Position numbers and translations under genes: made by a program
The notes under the pieces: generated by a model
What the model saw: the letters and a program-made list of their open reading frames with translations, nothing else
Told to the model about the DNA's origin: nothing
The model's database searches: none
Part shown: positions 17,037-25,814 of the stretch, piece after piece
Layout of the letters: each line of letters opens with the position of its first letter
Position numbering within the stretch: the stretch's first letter is position 1
Source: Lachnospiraceae bacterium UBA7060
Lineage (GTDB): Bacteria; Bacillota; Clostridia; Lachnospirales; Lachnospiraceae
Direction of reading: 5' to 3'
Length of the DNA: 53,708 nucleotides
Assembly (NCBI GenBank): GCA_002493835.1
Contig: DLAA01000019.1
Span: 1-53,708 of the forward strand

Positions 17037-18205
17037 CATTTATTTTTGTGTCCAACTATATCAATCACCACCAGATCCCTCTGTGTGAGGCGCTCTATAA
17101 GAGGCTGGGAAAAGGTTTTGTATTTATACAGACTATGCCTATGGAGGCGGAGCGGGTGGAGATGGGATGGCATGTCAATACGGAGGACATCCCTTACCTC
17201 ATGTGTCTCTACGAGGACGAATATGAATGCCTGAAACGGATTATGGAGAGCGATGTGGTGCTCTTCGGATGGACAGGCAGGGAGGATATCGTGACACCCA
17301 GACTCTGCTCAGGGAAGACCACTCTGCGCGTCAGTGAGCGTCTTTACCGGGAGGGGCAGTGGAAGGCAATTTCTCCGAGGGGACTTATTGCAAAATATCA
17401 GGAGCATATCAGGTACCGCAGAGAGAATATATGTATGTTGTGCGCGGGGGCTTACGCGGCATCGGACTTTCATCTGATCGGCGCCTACCCGAATAAGCTT
17501 TTCAAGTGGGGATACTTTACGAAACTGCGGATTTACAGCGATGAGACCTTTGCGGCGTTGAAGTCGAAAGAGGGGCCGCTGGAAATTGTCTGGGCGGGAC
17601 GCTTCATCCCACTAAAGCATCCAGAGTATATGGTGCGGCTTGGGAAAGCTTTGAAAGAGAAGGGGTATGCCTATCGAATGCACATGCTTGGCGGCGGGGA
17701 GTTGGAGTCTGCGCTGAGGAGAGAAGTGGAGAGGGAAGGTATGTCAGACGCTTTTGTTTTTTATGGCTATACGCCGCCGGAACAAGTGCGTGATGTGATG
17801 GAAAAATGTCACATTCATCTCTTTACCAGCAATCATCTGGAAGGATGGGGCGCTGTGGTCAATGAGGGCATGAACAGCGGCTGTGTGGAAGTGGTGGATG
17901 CCAGGGTGGGTGCCGCACCCTATCTGATCCGGCATGGCATCAACGGCCTGCTCTATTCGGGAGGGCATTATGAGAAAATGGAAGCGTTGGTGATAGATCT
18001 TTTTGACAATTGGGAAGCAAGGTGCGGCATGGGGCGCGCCGCCTATGAGACGATCCGTGATATGTGGAATGCGGAGCATGCGGCGGATGTGCTTCTGCGG
18101 TTTACGGAAAAGCTGCGGCTGGGAGAAATCCGTCCGGAGAAGGAGGGCCCTTTAAGCGCGGCGCCTGTCATTAAGCCGAAAGCGGGAAAAAATGAGTTTG
18201 CATAG
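17033..18205 (+). CDS. Family 4 (GT-B) glycosyltransferase
   Basis: A 390-residue soluble protein. The N terminus TFIFVSNYINHHQIPL has the His-rich opening of a GT4 subgroup. The donor domain has VWAGRFIPLKHPEYM, then GGGELE, and FTSNHLEGWGAVVNEGMNSG, which supplies the Glu-x7-Glu type element. Its ATG overlaps the previous stop and GGAG lies eight bases upstream. The next gene starts inside its last 14 bases. A role in repeat-unit assembly at the inner membrane face is expected. Confidence 0.88.
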   Translation: MTFIFVSNYINHHQIPLCEALYKRLGKGFVFIQTMPMEAERVEMGWHVNTEDIPYLMCLYEDEYECLKRIMESDVVLFGWTGREDIVTPRLCSGKTTLRVSERLYREGQWKAISPRGLIAKYQEHIRYRRENICMLCAGAYAASDFHLIGAYPNKLFKWGYFTKLRIYSDETFAALKSKEGPLEIVWAGRFIPLKHPEYMVRLGKALKEKGYAYRMHMLGGGELESALRREVEREGMSDAFVFYGYTPPEQVRDVMEKCHIHLFTSNHLEGWGAVVNEGMNSGCVEVVDARVGAAPYLIRHGINGLLYSGGHYEKMEALVIDLFDNWEARCGMGRAAYETIRDMWNAEHAADVLLRFTEKLRLGEIRPEKEGPLSAAPVIKPKAGKNEFA

Positions 18206-19208
18206 TAAAAAAGTCAGTGTTATTGTACCTGTATATAATTCCATAGGCTGCCTGGAGCGGTGTGTGCGTTCCATCTGTGCTCAAACTTACGACCATTTGG
18301 AGATTCTTTTGATTGACGACGGCTCTACGGACGGCACGGACAGGCTCTGCGAACAGCTGGCTTCGGAAGATGCCAGAATCCGCACATACCACAAGAAGAA
18401 CGGGGGGGCTTCCTCGGCCAGAAATATAGGGCTTGAGTTGGCCGAGGGGGAATATCTGGGTTTTGTAGACAGTGACGACTACATAGAGCCTTATGTTTAT
18501 GAGGACCTGGTTGGTGCGCTGGAGGCTTTCGGATATCCTGCGGCACAGATTTCCCGGGATGAGGTGGATGAGGAGGGAAAGCGTCTGCCAGATGTCTGTG
18601 TCCCGCCCAGGGAGGAGTGGTTTTGCGATTCTGAAACTTTTCTGCAAGAACTATTGCTGCACAGAGGAGACTGCTCTTTTTGTACAAAACTGTTTCCCAG
18701 AGAGGTGTTTGAAAAGCACCGGTTTCCCGAGGGAGAATTGAACGAGGACTTCCGCCTCCTTCTGGAAATTCTGCAGGAAATTCAGGGAATTTTTATTTTA
18801 CCTAAACAGGGTTATCATGTGGTATGCAGACAGGAGAGCACGACTAGAAGGCGGACGAAAGATAGTTTTTCGAGGGTGTTTTTGGATATTGTGGACAATG
18901 CAGATCGGATTCAGGAACTGGCAGATGAAAAATATCCTGCTCTGCACGCGCATGCGATTCGATTTAATCTCTATCAAAGGCTGGATTATTTGCTGCATGT
19001 CCCTATTTCACAGATGAGGATGGAAAATCATTTTTACGCAGAGGTGATCAGATATCTGCGGCGGCATGTGGCAGATACGATGAAAAATCCGTATCTGACG
19101 AAAAAAAACAAGGTGTATCTGCTGCTTTTTACGGCAGCTCCGAGGACAGTCAGGAAGGTGCATGCTGGAAAGTTATGGATGCGTTGTCATATAAGAAAAA
19201 GAAAGTAA
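18192..19208 (+). CDS. Family 2 glycosyltransferase
   Basis: A 338-residue GT-A enzyme. VSVIVPVYNSIGC (residues 8-20), DDGSTDG (42-48), GGASSARNIG (71-80) and DSDD (93-96) give a textbook GT2 domain in the first 110 residues. The C-terminal 200 residues are less conserved, with no clear membrane helix. It starts inside the end of the previous gene and overlaps the next by 34 bases. Cytoplasmic transfer of one repeat-unit sugar is likely; linkage and sugar are unknown. Confidence 0.9.
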   Translation: MSLHSKKVSVIVPVYNSIGCLERCVRSICAQTYDHLEILLIDDGSTDGTDRLCEQLASEDARIRTYHKKNGGASSARNIGLELAEGEYLGFVDSDDYIEPYVYEDLVGALEAFGYPAAQISRDEVDEEGKRLPDVCVPPREEWFCDSETFLQELLLHRGDCSFCTKLFPREVFEKHRFPEGELNEDFRLLLEILQEIQGIFILPKQGYHVVCRQESTTRRRTKDSFSRVFLDIVDNADRIQELADEKYPALHAHAIRFNLYQRLDYLLHVPISQMRMENHFYAEVIRYLRRHVADTMKNPYLTKKNKVYLLLFTAAPRTVRKVHAGKLWMRCHIRKRK

Positions 19209-20863
19209 GATATCTTTTTTATTTCATAGCGCTGTGGGTCTTGCAGATGACGGCAGCCTTTTGGTTTTGTACCCAAAAACAGGGGTTTCATGAGGACGAA
19301 TATTACACCTACTATTCTACGGCGCGCACAAACGGTTTCTATGTGGAGGACGGCAGGTGGATGGACCGGGATACTTACCGGGATGAATTTGTGGTGCTTT
19401 CGGGACAGCGGTTTCAGTACGGCCTGGTGCGCCAAGTACAGTCCTGGGATGTGCATCCGCCCATGTATTACTGGGTGTTTCACACAGCGGCTTCTCTTGT
19501 GCCGGGCGTGTTTTCAAAATGGATCGGCCTGTCGGTCAATCTGCTTTTCCACGGGATAAATCTCATATTATTGACATATCTGTCATATTTGGCTGCAGGA
19601 GAGGATGGAAAGCTGGCGCTTTTGGTGACCTTTGTTTACGGATTTTGTCCGGCGGCCATGAGCGGCGTAGTGTTTATCCGGATGTATGAGATGCTTACGA
19701 CATTTGTGCTGCTCTGTGCGGTTTGGCATGTCCGGGCCATAAAAAGAATGGAGTTATCGGTTATGCAGGATCTTCTGCCTATGGCGATAACGACCTACAT
19801 CGGCTTTTTGACCCAGTATTATTATTTTATTTTTTTGTTTTTCCTTTCATGTTTCTTTTGTGTCTGGCTTTTGTACCGGGACAGGAAGCTTGACAACTGC
19901 CTGCGTTACGGATTCTTTCAGGCGGCGGCTTTTGGATTTGCCTATGTGACTTACCCTGTCTTTCCGGCACAGATGTTTCGCGGGCAGCGGGGAGCTCAGG
20001 CGACAGAGAGTTTTTTTGACCTGTCAAATACGTTTGAGAGACTTTGTTTTTTCAGTGATCTGATGAACCGGTATGTGTTCGGCGGGCTGCTCAGCGCCAT
20101 TCTGCTTGTCTTAGTGGCAGCAGGTGCGGCATATTTGTGGGTGATTGGGAAAAAACGCGGGGAATCCCGTTGTAAGACAGAATTTTTGGCAGGAAACGTG
20201 CGGCATGATGCGGGCGCGGTGTATGGGGCTCTTCTCTTTGTTGTTGTGGGATACTTTGTGACAGTATCCAAAACAGCGCTGCTTTTGGGAGATACTTCAG
20301 TCCGCTATCAACTTCCCATTTACGGGATTGTCGTACTGCTTGTGTTTTTGGCAGGCAGGGCATTGTGGAGAAAGGGTGCGGTGCAGGCGCATTCCGGACA
20401 GGATGGAAAGCACTCTTTTGCAACATATACAAAAGGGGCAGAGTGGTTTGCGGTGATTTTCTGCGTCGTCATGACTGTCTGGGGATATCAGAAAAATGAG
20501 GTGGAGTTTCTCTACCGGGAGGATGCAGCACAGACGGCTTTTGCCAGAGAGCAGGCAGAAGGCGGCGCCCTTGCGGTGTATATGTACAATCCCGGTGAGG
20601 AGTGGTGTATCTGGGATGTGACAAACGAGCTGCTGGCATACCCAGAAGTGTATTTTGTCCGGGCGGACGGCACGGAGGAAATTCGAGACAAAAGGATAGA
20701 AAAAGCGAAAGCATTGGTGGTGTATCTGGCAAAGGGGGCGGACGTCAGAGGACAGCTCGACAGGCTTTATCAAAAGGATGATATGCCTGTACAGAACAGC
20801 CTGCAGCTCATGTTTGAAGAAAAGTACTGCGATGTATACAGTGCGGGGGAATTGATAGAATGA
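19175..20863 (+). CDS. GT-C-type membrane glycosyltransferase (PMT/ArnT-like), putative
   Basis: A 562-residue protein with about 11-12 helices. The first outer loop after helix 1 carries His39-Glu40-Asp41-Glu42, and WDVHPP follows at 91-96. An acidic pair plus HPP is the signature of PMT/GT39- and ArnT-like enzymes, which use polyprenyl-phosphate sugars outside the membrane. The soluble C-terminal region of about 120 residues ends in LMFEEKYCDVYSAGE. The gene starts 34 bases inside its neighbour and its stop overlaps the following ATG. The donor would come from one of the two DPM1-like synthases here. Substrates are not known. Confidence 0.72.
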   Translation: MDALSYKKKKVRYLFYFIALWVLQMTAAFWFCTQKQGFHEDEYYTYYSTARTNGFYVEDGRWMDRDTYRDEFVVLSGQRFQYGLVRQVQSWDVHPPMYYWVFHTAASLVPGVFSKWIGLSVNLLFHGINLILLTYLSYLAAGEDGKLALLVTFVYGFCPAAMSGVVFIRMYEMLTTFVLLCAVWHVRAIKRMELSVMQDLLPMAITTYIGFLTQYYYFIFLFFLSCFFCVWLLYRDRKLDNCLRYGFFQAAAFGFAYVTYPVFPAQMFRGQRGAQATESFFDLSNTFERLCFFSDLMNRYVFGGLLSAILLVLVAAGAAYLWVIGKKRGESRCKTEFLAGNVRHDAGAVYGALLFVVVGYFVTVSKTALLLGDTSVRYQLPIYGIVVLLVFLAGRALWRKGAVQAHSGQDGKHSFATYTKGAEWFAVIFCVVMTVWGYQKNEVEFLYREDAAQTAFAREQAEGGALAVYMYNPGEEWCIWDVTNELLAYPEVYFVRADGTEEIRDKRIEKAKALVVYLAKGADVRGQLDRLYQKDDMPVQNSLQLMFEEKYCDVYSAGELIE

Positions 20864-22386
20864 AAAAAAGCAGGACGGATATTATTACAATAAGGAATAT
20901 CAGAGTGCCTCTGACATGGGCGGCGGCGGTTGTCCTAGCTCTCAGCCTGATTCCCATCTTTGCACTTTCGGGTGTTGACAGGGCATCGGCAGATGATTGG
21001 TCCTATGGTCTTTTGACACATCTGGCCTGGGAGGATACGCATTCGATTTTCCGGGTGCTGCAGGCTGCGTTGGCGAGCGTGAAGAAATACTATTTTTCGT
21101 GGCAGGGGACTTGGTTTTCCGTATTCCTTTTTTCCCTGCAGCCGGAGGTTTTCTCTTATGAGGCATACTGTATTGTACCTTGCTTGATGACAGGAATATT
21201 CATCGCCGGCGTATCTTTTTTTCTGTATAATCTGTTGGTGCCGCTTTTACATGTGTCCAGACGGGATTTCCTGCTGCTTGATTCAGTTATTCTGTTAATC
21301 CTGATTCAGTTTGTTCCCTATCAGACCTCTGCGATTTTTTGGTATAACGGGGCGGCGCATTACACGGTGCCTTTTGCTTTGGCGCTGGCTGCCTGCGCCT
21401 GTTTTTTGCGCTATATCGTTGATTTTCGTAAACGGGATGTGATTATGGCGTCGGTTTGGATGACGCTTTTGGGCGGGACAAATTATTTGGCGGCGCTTCT
21501 GGGATTGACACTTTTTTTCCTGTTTGCTGTCTTATTTTATAAAAGAGATCATCGAGTTTTGTGGATGCTTATTCCCATGGGACTGGAAATAACAGGATTG
21601 CTAATCAGTGCACTCGCGCCGGGCAATGCGGTGCGCGGCGGGAACGATTATCAAATTACTGTTGGGAAAATGCTGTTTACTGTCTTTGAGTCGATATGGC
21701 AGGGGGCATTGGGAATGTGGCATTCTTTTTTAGAATATCCAGCCGCAATGGCGGCGGTGCTCGTGACGGCGGTGTTTTTGTGGGATATTCTGCGGGAGGC
21801 AGTGCCGGCCGGCGGGCTTCATTTTCCCTGCCCCGGTTTGGTGATTTTGTACCTTTTCGGGGTTTACTGTGCCATGTACTGGCCGATGCTGTTCGTAGGA
21901 GGTTCTGTCTTGGACGGTTCCATATCGGTGGGAGTGCCCAACACAATCTTCTGGGTGTTTATTCTTATGCTTTTTGGGAGTCTGCTCTACGGCCTCGGCT
22001 GGTTGACAGAGAAGACGGAAGCTTCGGGGGAAAGCTTGAGGATCCCTGTGTATGTGCTGGCCTTTGCAGCTGCCTTTTTGATTCTTGGGGTGTGCAGGCT
22101 TGATTTGAAAAACAGTACGGACTATGTGTGCTATTATTATATACGCACAGGCAGGGCGGCAGTCTATAAAGAACAGATGGATGAGCTCACGCAGCTGTTG
22201 ACACAGGAGGATGTGGAGGACGTGGTAGTGCCTTTCATTGTGGGGGAGCAGGAACCACTGGTGCACCTGCCGATCACTCTTGATAAGGAAGGGTGGTCCA
22301 ATCAGAAAATGGCGGAGTTTTTCAGGAAAAAATCGCTGGTTGCCGTGCCCCGGGATGAGTGGGAGCGTCAGCGGGAAATACGTTGA
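20860..22386 (+). CDS. DUF6056-type multi-spanning membrane protein, GT-C-like
   Basis: A 508-residue protein with about 11 helices. After helix 1, the outer loop contains SADDWSYG (residues 43-50), whose Asp45-Asp46 pair is in the position used by GT-C enzymes. WYNGAAHYTVPFALAL is also characteristic of the DUF6056 group, as I recall it. It starts with ATGA overlap, so it is coupled to the previous GT-C-like gene. The last codons overlap the -35 box of the promoter that drives the next operon. Likely role: extracytoplasmic sugar transfer. This is a prediction from topology. Confidence 0.62.
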   Translation: MKKSRTDIITIRNIRVPLTWAAAVVLALSLIPIFALSGVDRASADDWSYGLLTHLAWEDTHSIFRVLQAALASVKKYYFSWQGTWFSVFLFSLQPEVFSYEAYCIVPCLMTGIFIAGVSFFLYNLLVPLLHVSRRDFLLLDSVILLILIQFVPYQTSAIFWYNGAAHYTVPFALALAACACFLRYIVDFRKRDVIMASVWMTLLGGTNYLAALLGLTLFFLFAVLFYKRDHRVLWMLIPMGLEITGLLISALAPGNAVRGGNDYQITVGKMLFTVFESIWQGALGMWHSFLEYPAAMAAVLVTAVFLWDILREAVPAGGLHFPCPGLVILYLFGVYCAMYWPMLFVGGSVLDGSISVGVPNTIFWVFILMLFGSLLYGLGWLTEKTEASGESLRIPVYVLAFAAAFLILGVCRLDLKNSTDYVCYYYIRTGRAAVYKEQMDELTQLLTQEDVEDVVVPFIVGEQEPLVHLPITLDKEGWSNQKMAEFFRKKSLVAVPRDEWERQREIR

Positions 22387-22411
22387 CACGTTTCCCAAAA
22401 CTGCCTATAAT
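22383..22411 (+). promoter_or_regulatory. Perfect consensus sigma-A promoter of the pse block
   Basis: TTGACA (22383-22388), a 17-base spacer and TATAAT (22406-22411) match the sigma-A consensus at all twelve positions. The -35 overlaps the stop codon of the preceding gene. Transcription would start near 22418, about 58 bases before mtnA. It marks the start of the mtnA-pseB-pseC unit, which would thus be transcribed strongly and independently of the upstream polysaccharide genes. Confidence 0.85.
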
Positions 22412-22475
22412 GAATTTGTTGCAGGCGCATTATGTGTTTAGATGCGAATAAAACTGGTTACTGCGAGGAAAATAA

Positions 22476-23537
22476 ATGAATGCATTAGAGCTTAACACGG
22501 TTCGTCTGGCTGAGGACAAAAGCTGTCTGGAAATTCTCGATCAGACACTTTTGCCGGGCGTTGTCAAAGTGCTGCGGATTGATAAAATAGAAGACATTTT
22601 TGAGGCGATACGTTTCCTGCGTGTCAGAGGGGCGCCGGCCATCGGTGTGTGCGCTGCCTATGGGATTGCGCTCACGGCTTCCCGCATTGAGACACAGGAT
22701 TATGAGACCTTTCTCACGGCGTTTTTGGAGCAGAAGAAATATTTGGCGTCTTCTCGGCCTACGGCGGTCAATTTGTTCTGGGCGTTAGATAGAATGGAGC
22801 GTGCGCTGCGGGCTCATGGGGACAGGCCGGTGGAGGAGATCAAGGCGTTTCTCTTCGAAGAGGCACAGAATATTCGTGATGAAGATGTGGCTGTCAGCCG
22901 AAGCATCGGGGAGATCGGCTTTGGCTTGATAAAGGCAGGAGACGGGATACTCACCCACTGCAATGCGGGGACGCTGGCTACTGCCAAGTACGGCACTGCC
23001 ACAGCGCCTATGTACGTGGCTTTGGAGCATGGAATGACAGATTTTCGGGTATACTGTGATGAAACCAGACCTCTTTTGCAGGGAGCGAGGCTTACCGCTT
23101 TTGAGTTGCACGGTGCGGGTATCGATACAACACTGATCTGTGATAATATGGCTTCCACTGTGATGAAGAGCGGTAAAGTGAATCTGGTTTTTGTGGGCTG
23201 TGACCGAGTGGCGGCAAACGGGGATACAGCCAATAAAATCGGCACTTCCGGAGTAGCTGTTCTGGCTAGACATTATGGGATTCCCTTCTATGTGTGTGCG
23301 CCGAGTTCCACCATAGATATGTCGATTGCGACAGGAGAGCAGATTCCCATCGAGGAGCGGGCTTGGGAAGAAGTGACTGAGATGTGGTATAAGGAGCGGA
23401 TGGCACCGGAGGGCGTCAAAGTATTTAATCCGGCCTTTGACGTGACGGATCATTCTCTGATCACAGGTATCATCACCGAGAAGGGACTTTGCAGGGCGCC
23501 TTATGAGCAGGCATTTAAAGAGTGCGGCATCGGTTAG
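22476..23537 (+). CDS. mtnA: S-methyl-5-thioribose-1-phosphate isomerase (MtnA family)
   Basis: A 353-residue cytoplasmic aldose-ketose isomerase, full length for MtnA. RGAPAIG is at residues 51-57. The catalytic pair is present: Cys162 in THCNAGTLAT and Asp243 in GCDRVAANGD. The known reaction turns 5-methylthioribose-1-phosphate into 5-methylthioribulose-1-phosphate in methionine salvage or the DHAP shunt; related enzymes act on other aldose-1-phosphates. No kinase, aldolase or other salvage gene is near. Instead it is first in the pse operon, 38 bases before pseB and behind a perfect promoter. It may be a misplaced housekeeping gene or act on a sugar phosphate in this pathway. GAGG lies 13 bases before the ATG. 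Confidence 0.92.
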   Translation: MNALELNTVRLAEDKSCLEILDQTLLPGVVKVLRIDKIEDIFEAIRFLRVRGAPAIGVCAAYGIALTASRIETQDYETFLTAFLEQKKYLASSRPTAVNLFWALDRMERALRAHGDRPVEEIKAFLFEEAQNIRDEDVAVSRSIGEIGFGLIKAGDGILTHCNAGTLATAKYGTATAPMYVALEHGMTDFRVYCDETRPLLQGARLTAFELHGAGIDTTLICDNMASTVMKSGKVNLVFVGCDRVAANGDTANKIGTSGVAVLARHYGIPFYVCAPSSTIDMSIATGEQIPIEERAWEEVTEMWYKERMAPEGVKVFNPAFDVTDHSLITGIITEKGLCRAPYEQAFKECGIG

Positions 23538-23575
23538 GATTGTTAGGATTTTGTTTGAGAGGAGAAAATGATAAT

Positions 23576-24571
23576 ATGTTAAAGGGTAAAACCATATTGA
23601 TCACCGGGGGGACGGGTTCCTTCGGGAAATGCTTTACCAGATATGTGTTGACTCACTACGAGCCGAAAAAGATCATTATCTATTCCAGAGATGAGTTTAA
23701 GCAGTGGATGATGTCCAATGAGTTTAAAGAGTATGAGGAAAAGCTTCGCTTCTTCATCGGTGATGTGCGGGATGTCGAGAGGCTTAAGCGCGCCTGTGAA
23801 GGGGTGGATTATATCGTTCACGCGGCGGCATTGAAACAAGTGCCCGCCTGTGAGTACAATCCCAACGAAGCCATCAAGACAAATATACACGGCGCTATGA
23901 ATGTGATTGACGCGGCGCTTGATACCGGCGTTAAAAAGGTGGTTGCTCTGTCCACAGATAAAGCGGTGAACCCGGTGAATCTTTATGGCGGGACGAAGCT
24001 TGTATCGGACAAACTTTTCGTGGCTGCCAATGCTTATGTGGGCACAAAGGACATTAATTTCTCTATCGTGAGATATGGCAATGTGGCGGGCAGCAGAGGC
24101 TCTGTTATTCCGTTCTTCCATAAACTGTTAAAAGAGGGGGCAGATGAACTTCCTATCACGGATCTGCGCATGACACGGTTTTGGATCAGTCTGACCCAGG
24201 GAGTGGAACTCGTAATCAAAGCGCTTGCGGAGGCCAACGGGGGCGAGACTTTTATCAGTAAGATTCCGTCGTTTAAAATTACAGATCTTGCGGAGGCTAT
24301 GATGCCGGGCTGTAAGATAAAAGAGACTGGCATCAGGCCAGGAGAGAAGCTGCATGAGATTATGGTGACCACGGAGGATTCTGCCACAACCTACGAGTAT
24401 GATAAACACTTTATCGTTTACCCGCAGATGACCTGGAACAACAGGCAGCAGCCGGATCTGTCCGGAACCAAAGTGGCGGAAGGCTTTCACTACAGCTCCG
24501 ACAACAATACGGAGTGGCTGGGCGTGGAGGATATTCGCGCACTGCTAAAAGATGTGGAATTTGAAAAATAG
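23576..24571 (+). CDS. pseB: UDP-N-acetylglucosamine 4,6-dehydratase (inverting)
   Basis: A 331-residue soluble enzyme. First step of pseudaminic acid synthesis: it dehydrates UDP-GlcNAc and inverts C5, giving UDP-2-acetamido-2,6-dideoxy-beta-L-arabino-hexos-4-ulose. Motifs: GGTGSFG (residues 11-17), RDE (38-40), AALKQVPACE (84-93), STDKAVNPVNLYGG (126-139) with Tyr137-x3-Lys141. It lacks the membrane domain seen in the PglF/CapD-type relative at 50.4 kb, so the window has one of each type. The ATG at 23576 follows AGAGGAG by about 11 bases. It is followed at 10 bases by pseC. Confidence 0.95.
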   Translation: MLKGKTILITGGTGSFGKCFTRYVLTHYEPKKIIIYSRDEFKQWMMSNEFKEYEEKLRFFIGDVRDVERLKRACEGVDYIVHAAALKQVPACEYNPNEAIKTNIHGAMNVIDAALDTGVKKVVALSTDKAVNPVNLYGGTKLVSDKLFVAANAYVGTKDINFSIVRYGNVAGSRGSVIPFFHKLLKEGADELPITDLRMTRFWISLTQGVELVIKALAEANGGETFISKIPSFKITDLAEAMMPGCKIKETGIRPGEKLHEIMVTTEDSATTYEYDKHFIVYPQMTWNNRQQPDLSGTKVAEGFHYSSDNNTEWLGVEDIRALLKDVEFEK

Positions 24572-24581
24572 AGGATGAGAT

Positions 24582-25778
24582 ATGGAAAAACCGGCGATAG
24601 AAGGGGGGAAGCCCGTCAGGGAGACTCCCATCTTTTATGGACATCAATATATTGACGAGGCGGATATTCAAGCGGTGGTGGAGGTGCTAAAAAGTGATTT
24701 TCTCACCTGCGGACCGAAAATCGGAGAGTTGGAGGAGAAGCTGTGCAAGCTGACCGGGGCAAAATACGCGGTGGTCTGTGCGAACGGCACGGCGGCGCTC
24801 CATATGGCAGCGATGGCGGCAGGTGTGGGAGCGGGGGATGAGGTGATCACCACGCCCATTACCTTCGCGGCTTCGGCCAACTGTGCACTGTACTGCGGCG
24901 CACGCCCGGTCTTTGCGGATATCAATCCACAGACATACAATATCGATCCTGCCAGTGTGGAGGCGGCTGTCACACCCAGGACAAAGGCGGTGGTGGTGGT
25001 AGACTATACCGGTCAATCTGTGGAGATTGATGCAATCCGCAAAATATGCAGAAGGCATAATCTAATTTTAATTGAGGATGGGGCTCATGTGATCGGCACG
25101 AAATACAGGGGAGCGGCCAACGGCTCTCTCTCTGATATGACCACATTCAGTTTCCATCCAGTCAAGACGGTGACCGGGGGCGAGGGCGGTGCAGTTCTGA
25201 CCAACGATGAGGGATTGTATAAAAAGCTGCTGCTGTACCGCGCCCATGGCATTACCAGGGATGAAAGCCTGATGGAACATGAGGTGGATGGTCCATGGTA
25301 CTACGAGCAGATTGCCTTGGGATTTAATTACCGTCTGACGGATATGCAGGCGGCGCTGATTATCAGTCAGCTTGACAAACTGCAGATGTTTAGTGAGCGC
25401 AGGAAGCAGATAGTGAAGCGTTACAATAAAGCTTTCAGTGAAATGCCGGAGCTTTTTGTGCAGCGGGAGATCCCAGAGTCGGACACCACAAGACATTTGT
25501 ATATTTTGCGCATTGTGCCGGAAAAGCTTACCATTGACAGAAGGCAGTTTTTTGACGCGTTATCAGCGGAGAAGGTGTGCTGCAATGTACATTATATACC
25601 GACTTACTATTTCCCTTACTATGAAAAACTTGGTTATAAACGGGGACTGTGTCCCAATGCGGAAAAGCTCTATGAGGAAATCATTTCTCTGCCGCTTTAC
25701 TATGCGATGAGTGATGAAGATGTGGAGAGCGTGATCTGTGCAGTGAAAAAAATAGTGGATTATTACCGTGTTTCATAG
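24582..25778 (+). CDS. pseC: UDP-4-amino-4,6-dideoxy-N-acetyl-beta-L-altrosamine transaminase
   Basis: A 398-residue PLP enzyme of the DegT/DnrJ/EryC1/StrS fold. It aminates C4 of the PseB product. GPKIGELEEKL is at residues 44-54, ANGTAALHMAA at 67-77, Asp166 in EDGAHV for the PLP ring nitrogen, and Lys195 in FHPVKTVTGGEGGA for the aldimine. FSFHPVKTVTGGEGG is characteristic of PseC within the superfamily. GAGGA lies seven bases before the ATG. It directly follows pseB, fixing the pathway assignment. The next expected step, N-acetylation by PseH, is not encoded adjacently; a GNAT at 44.4 kb is the candidate. Confidence 0.95.
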   Translation: MEKPAIEGGKPVRETPIFYGHQYIDEADIQAVVEVLKSDFLTCGPKIGELEEKLCKLTGAKYAVVCANGTAALHMAAMAAGVGAGDEVITTPITFAASANCALYCGARPVFADINPQTYNIDPASVEAAVTPRTKAVVVVDYTGQSVEIDAIRKICRRHNLILIEDGAHVIGTKYRGAANGSLSDMTTFSFHPVKTVTGGEGGAVLTNDEGLYKKLLLYRAHGITRDESLMEHEVDGPWYYEQIALGFNYRLTDMQAALIISQLDKLQMFSERRKQIVKRYNKAFSEMPELFVQREIPESDTTRHLYILRIVPEKLTIDRRQFFDALSAEKVCCNVHYIPTYYFPYYEKLGYKRGLCPNAEKLYEEIISLPLYYAMSDEDVESVICAVKKIVDYYRVS

Positions 25779-25814
25779 CCGTAGAAAATAGCAACGGAAG
25801 AAATCGGGAACGGG

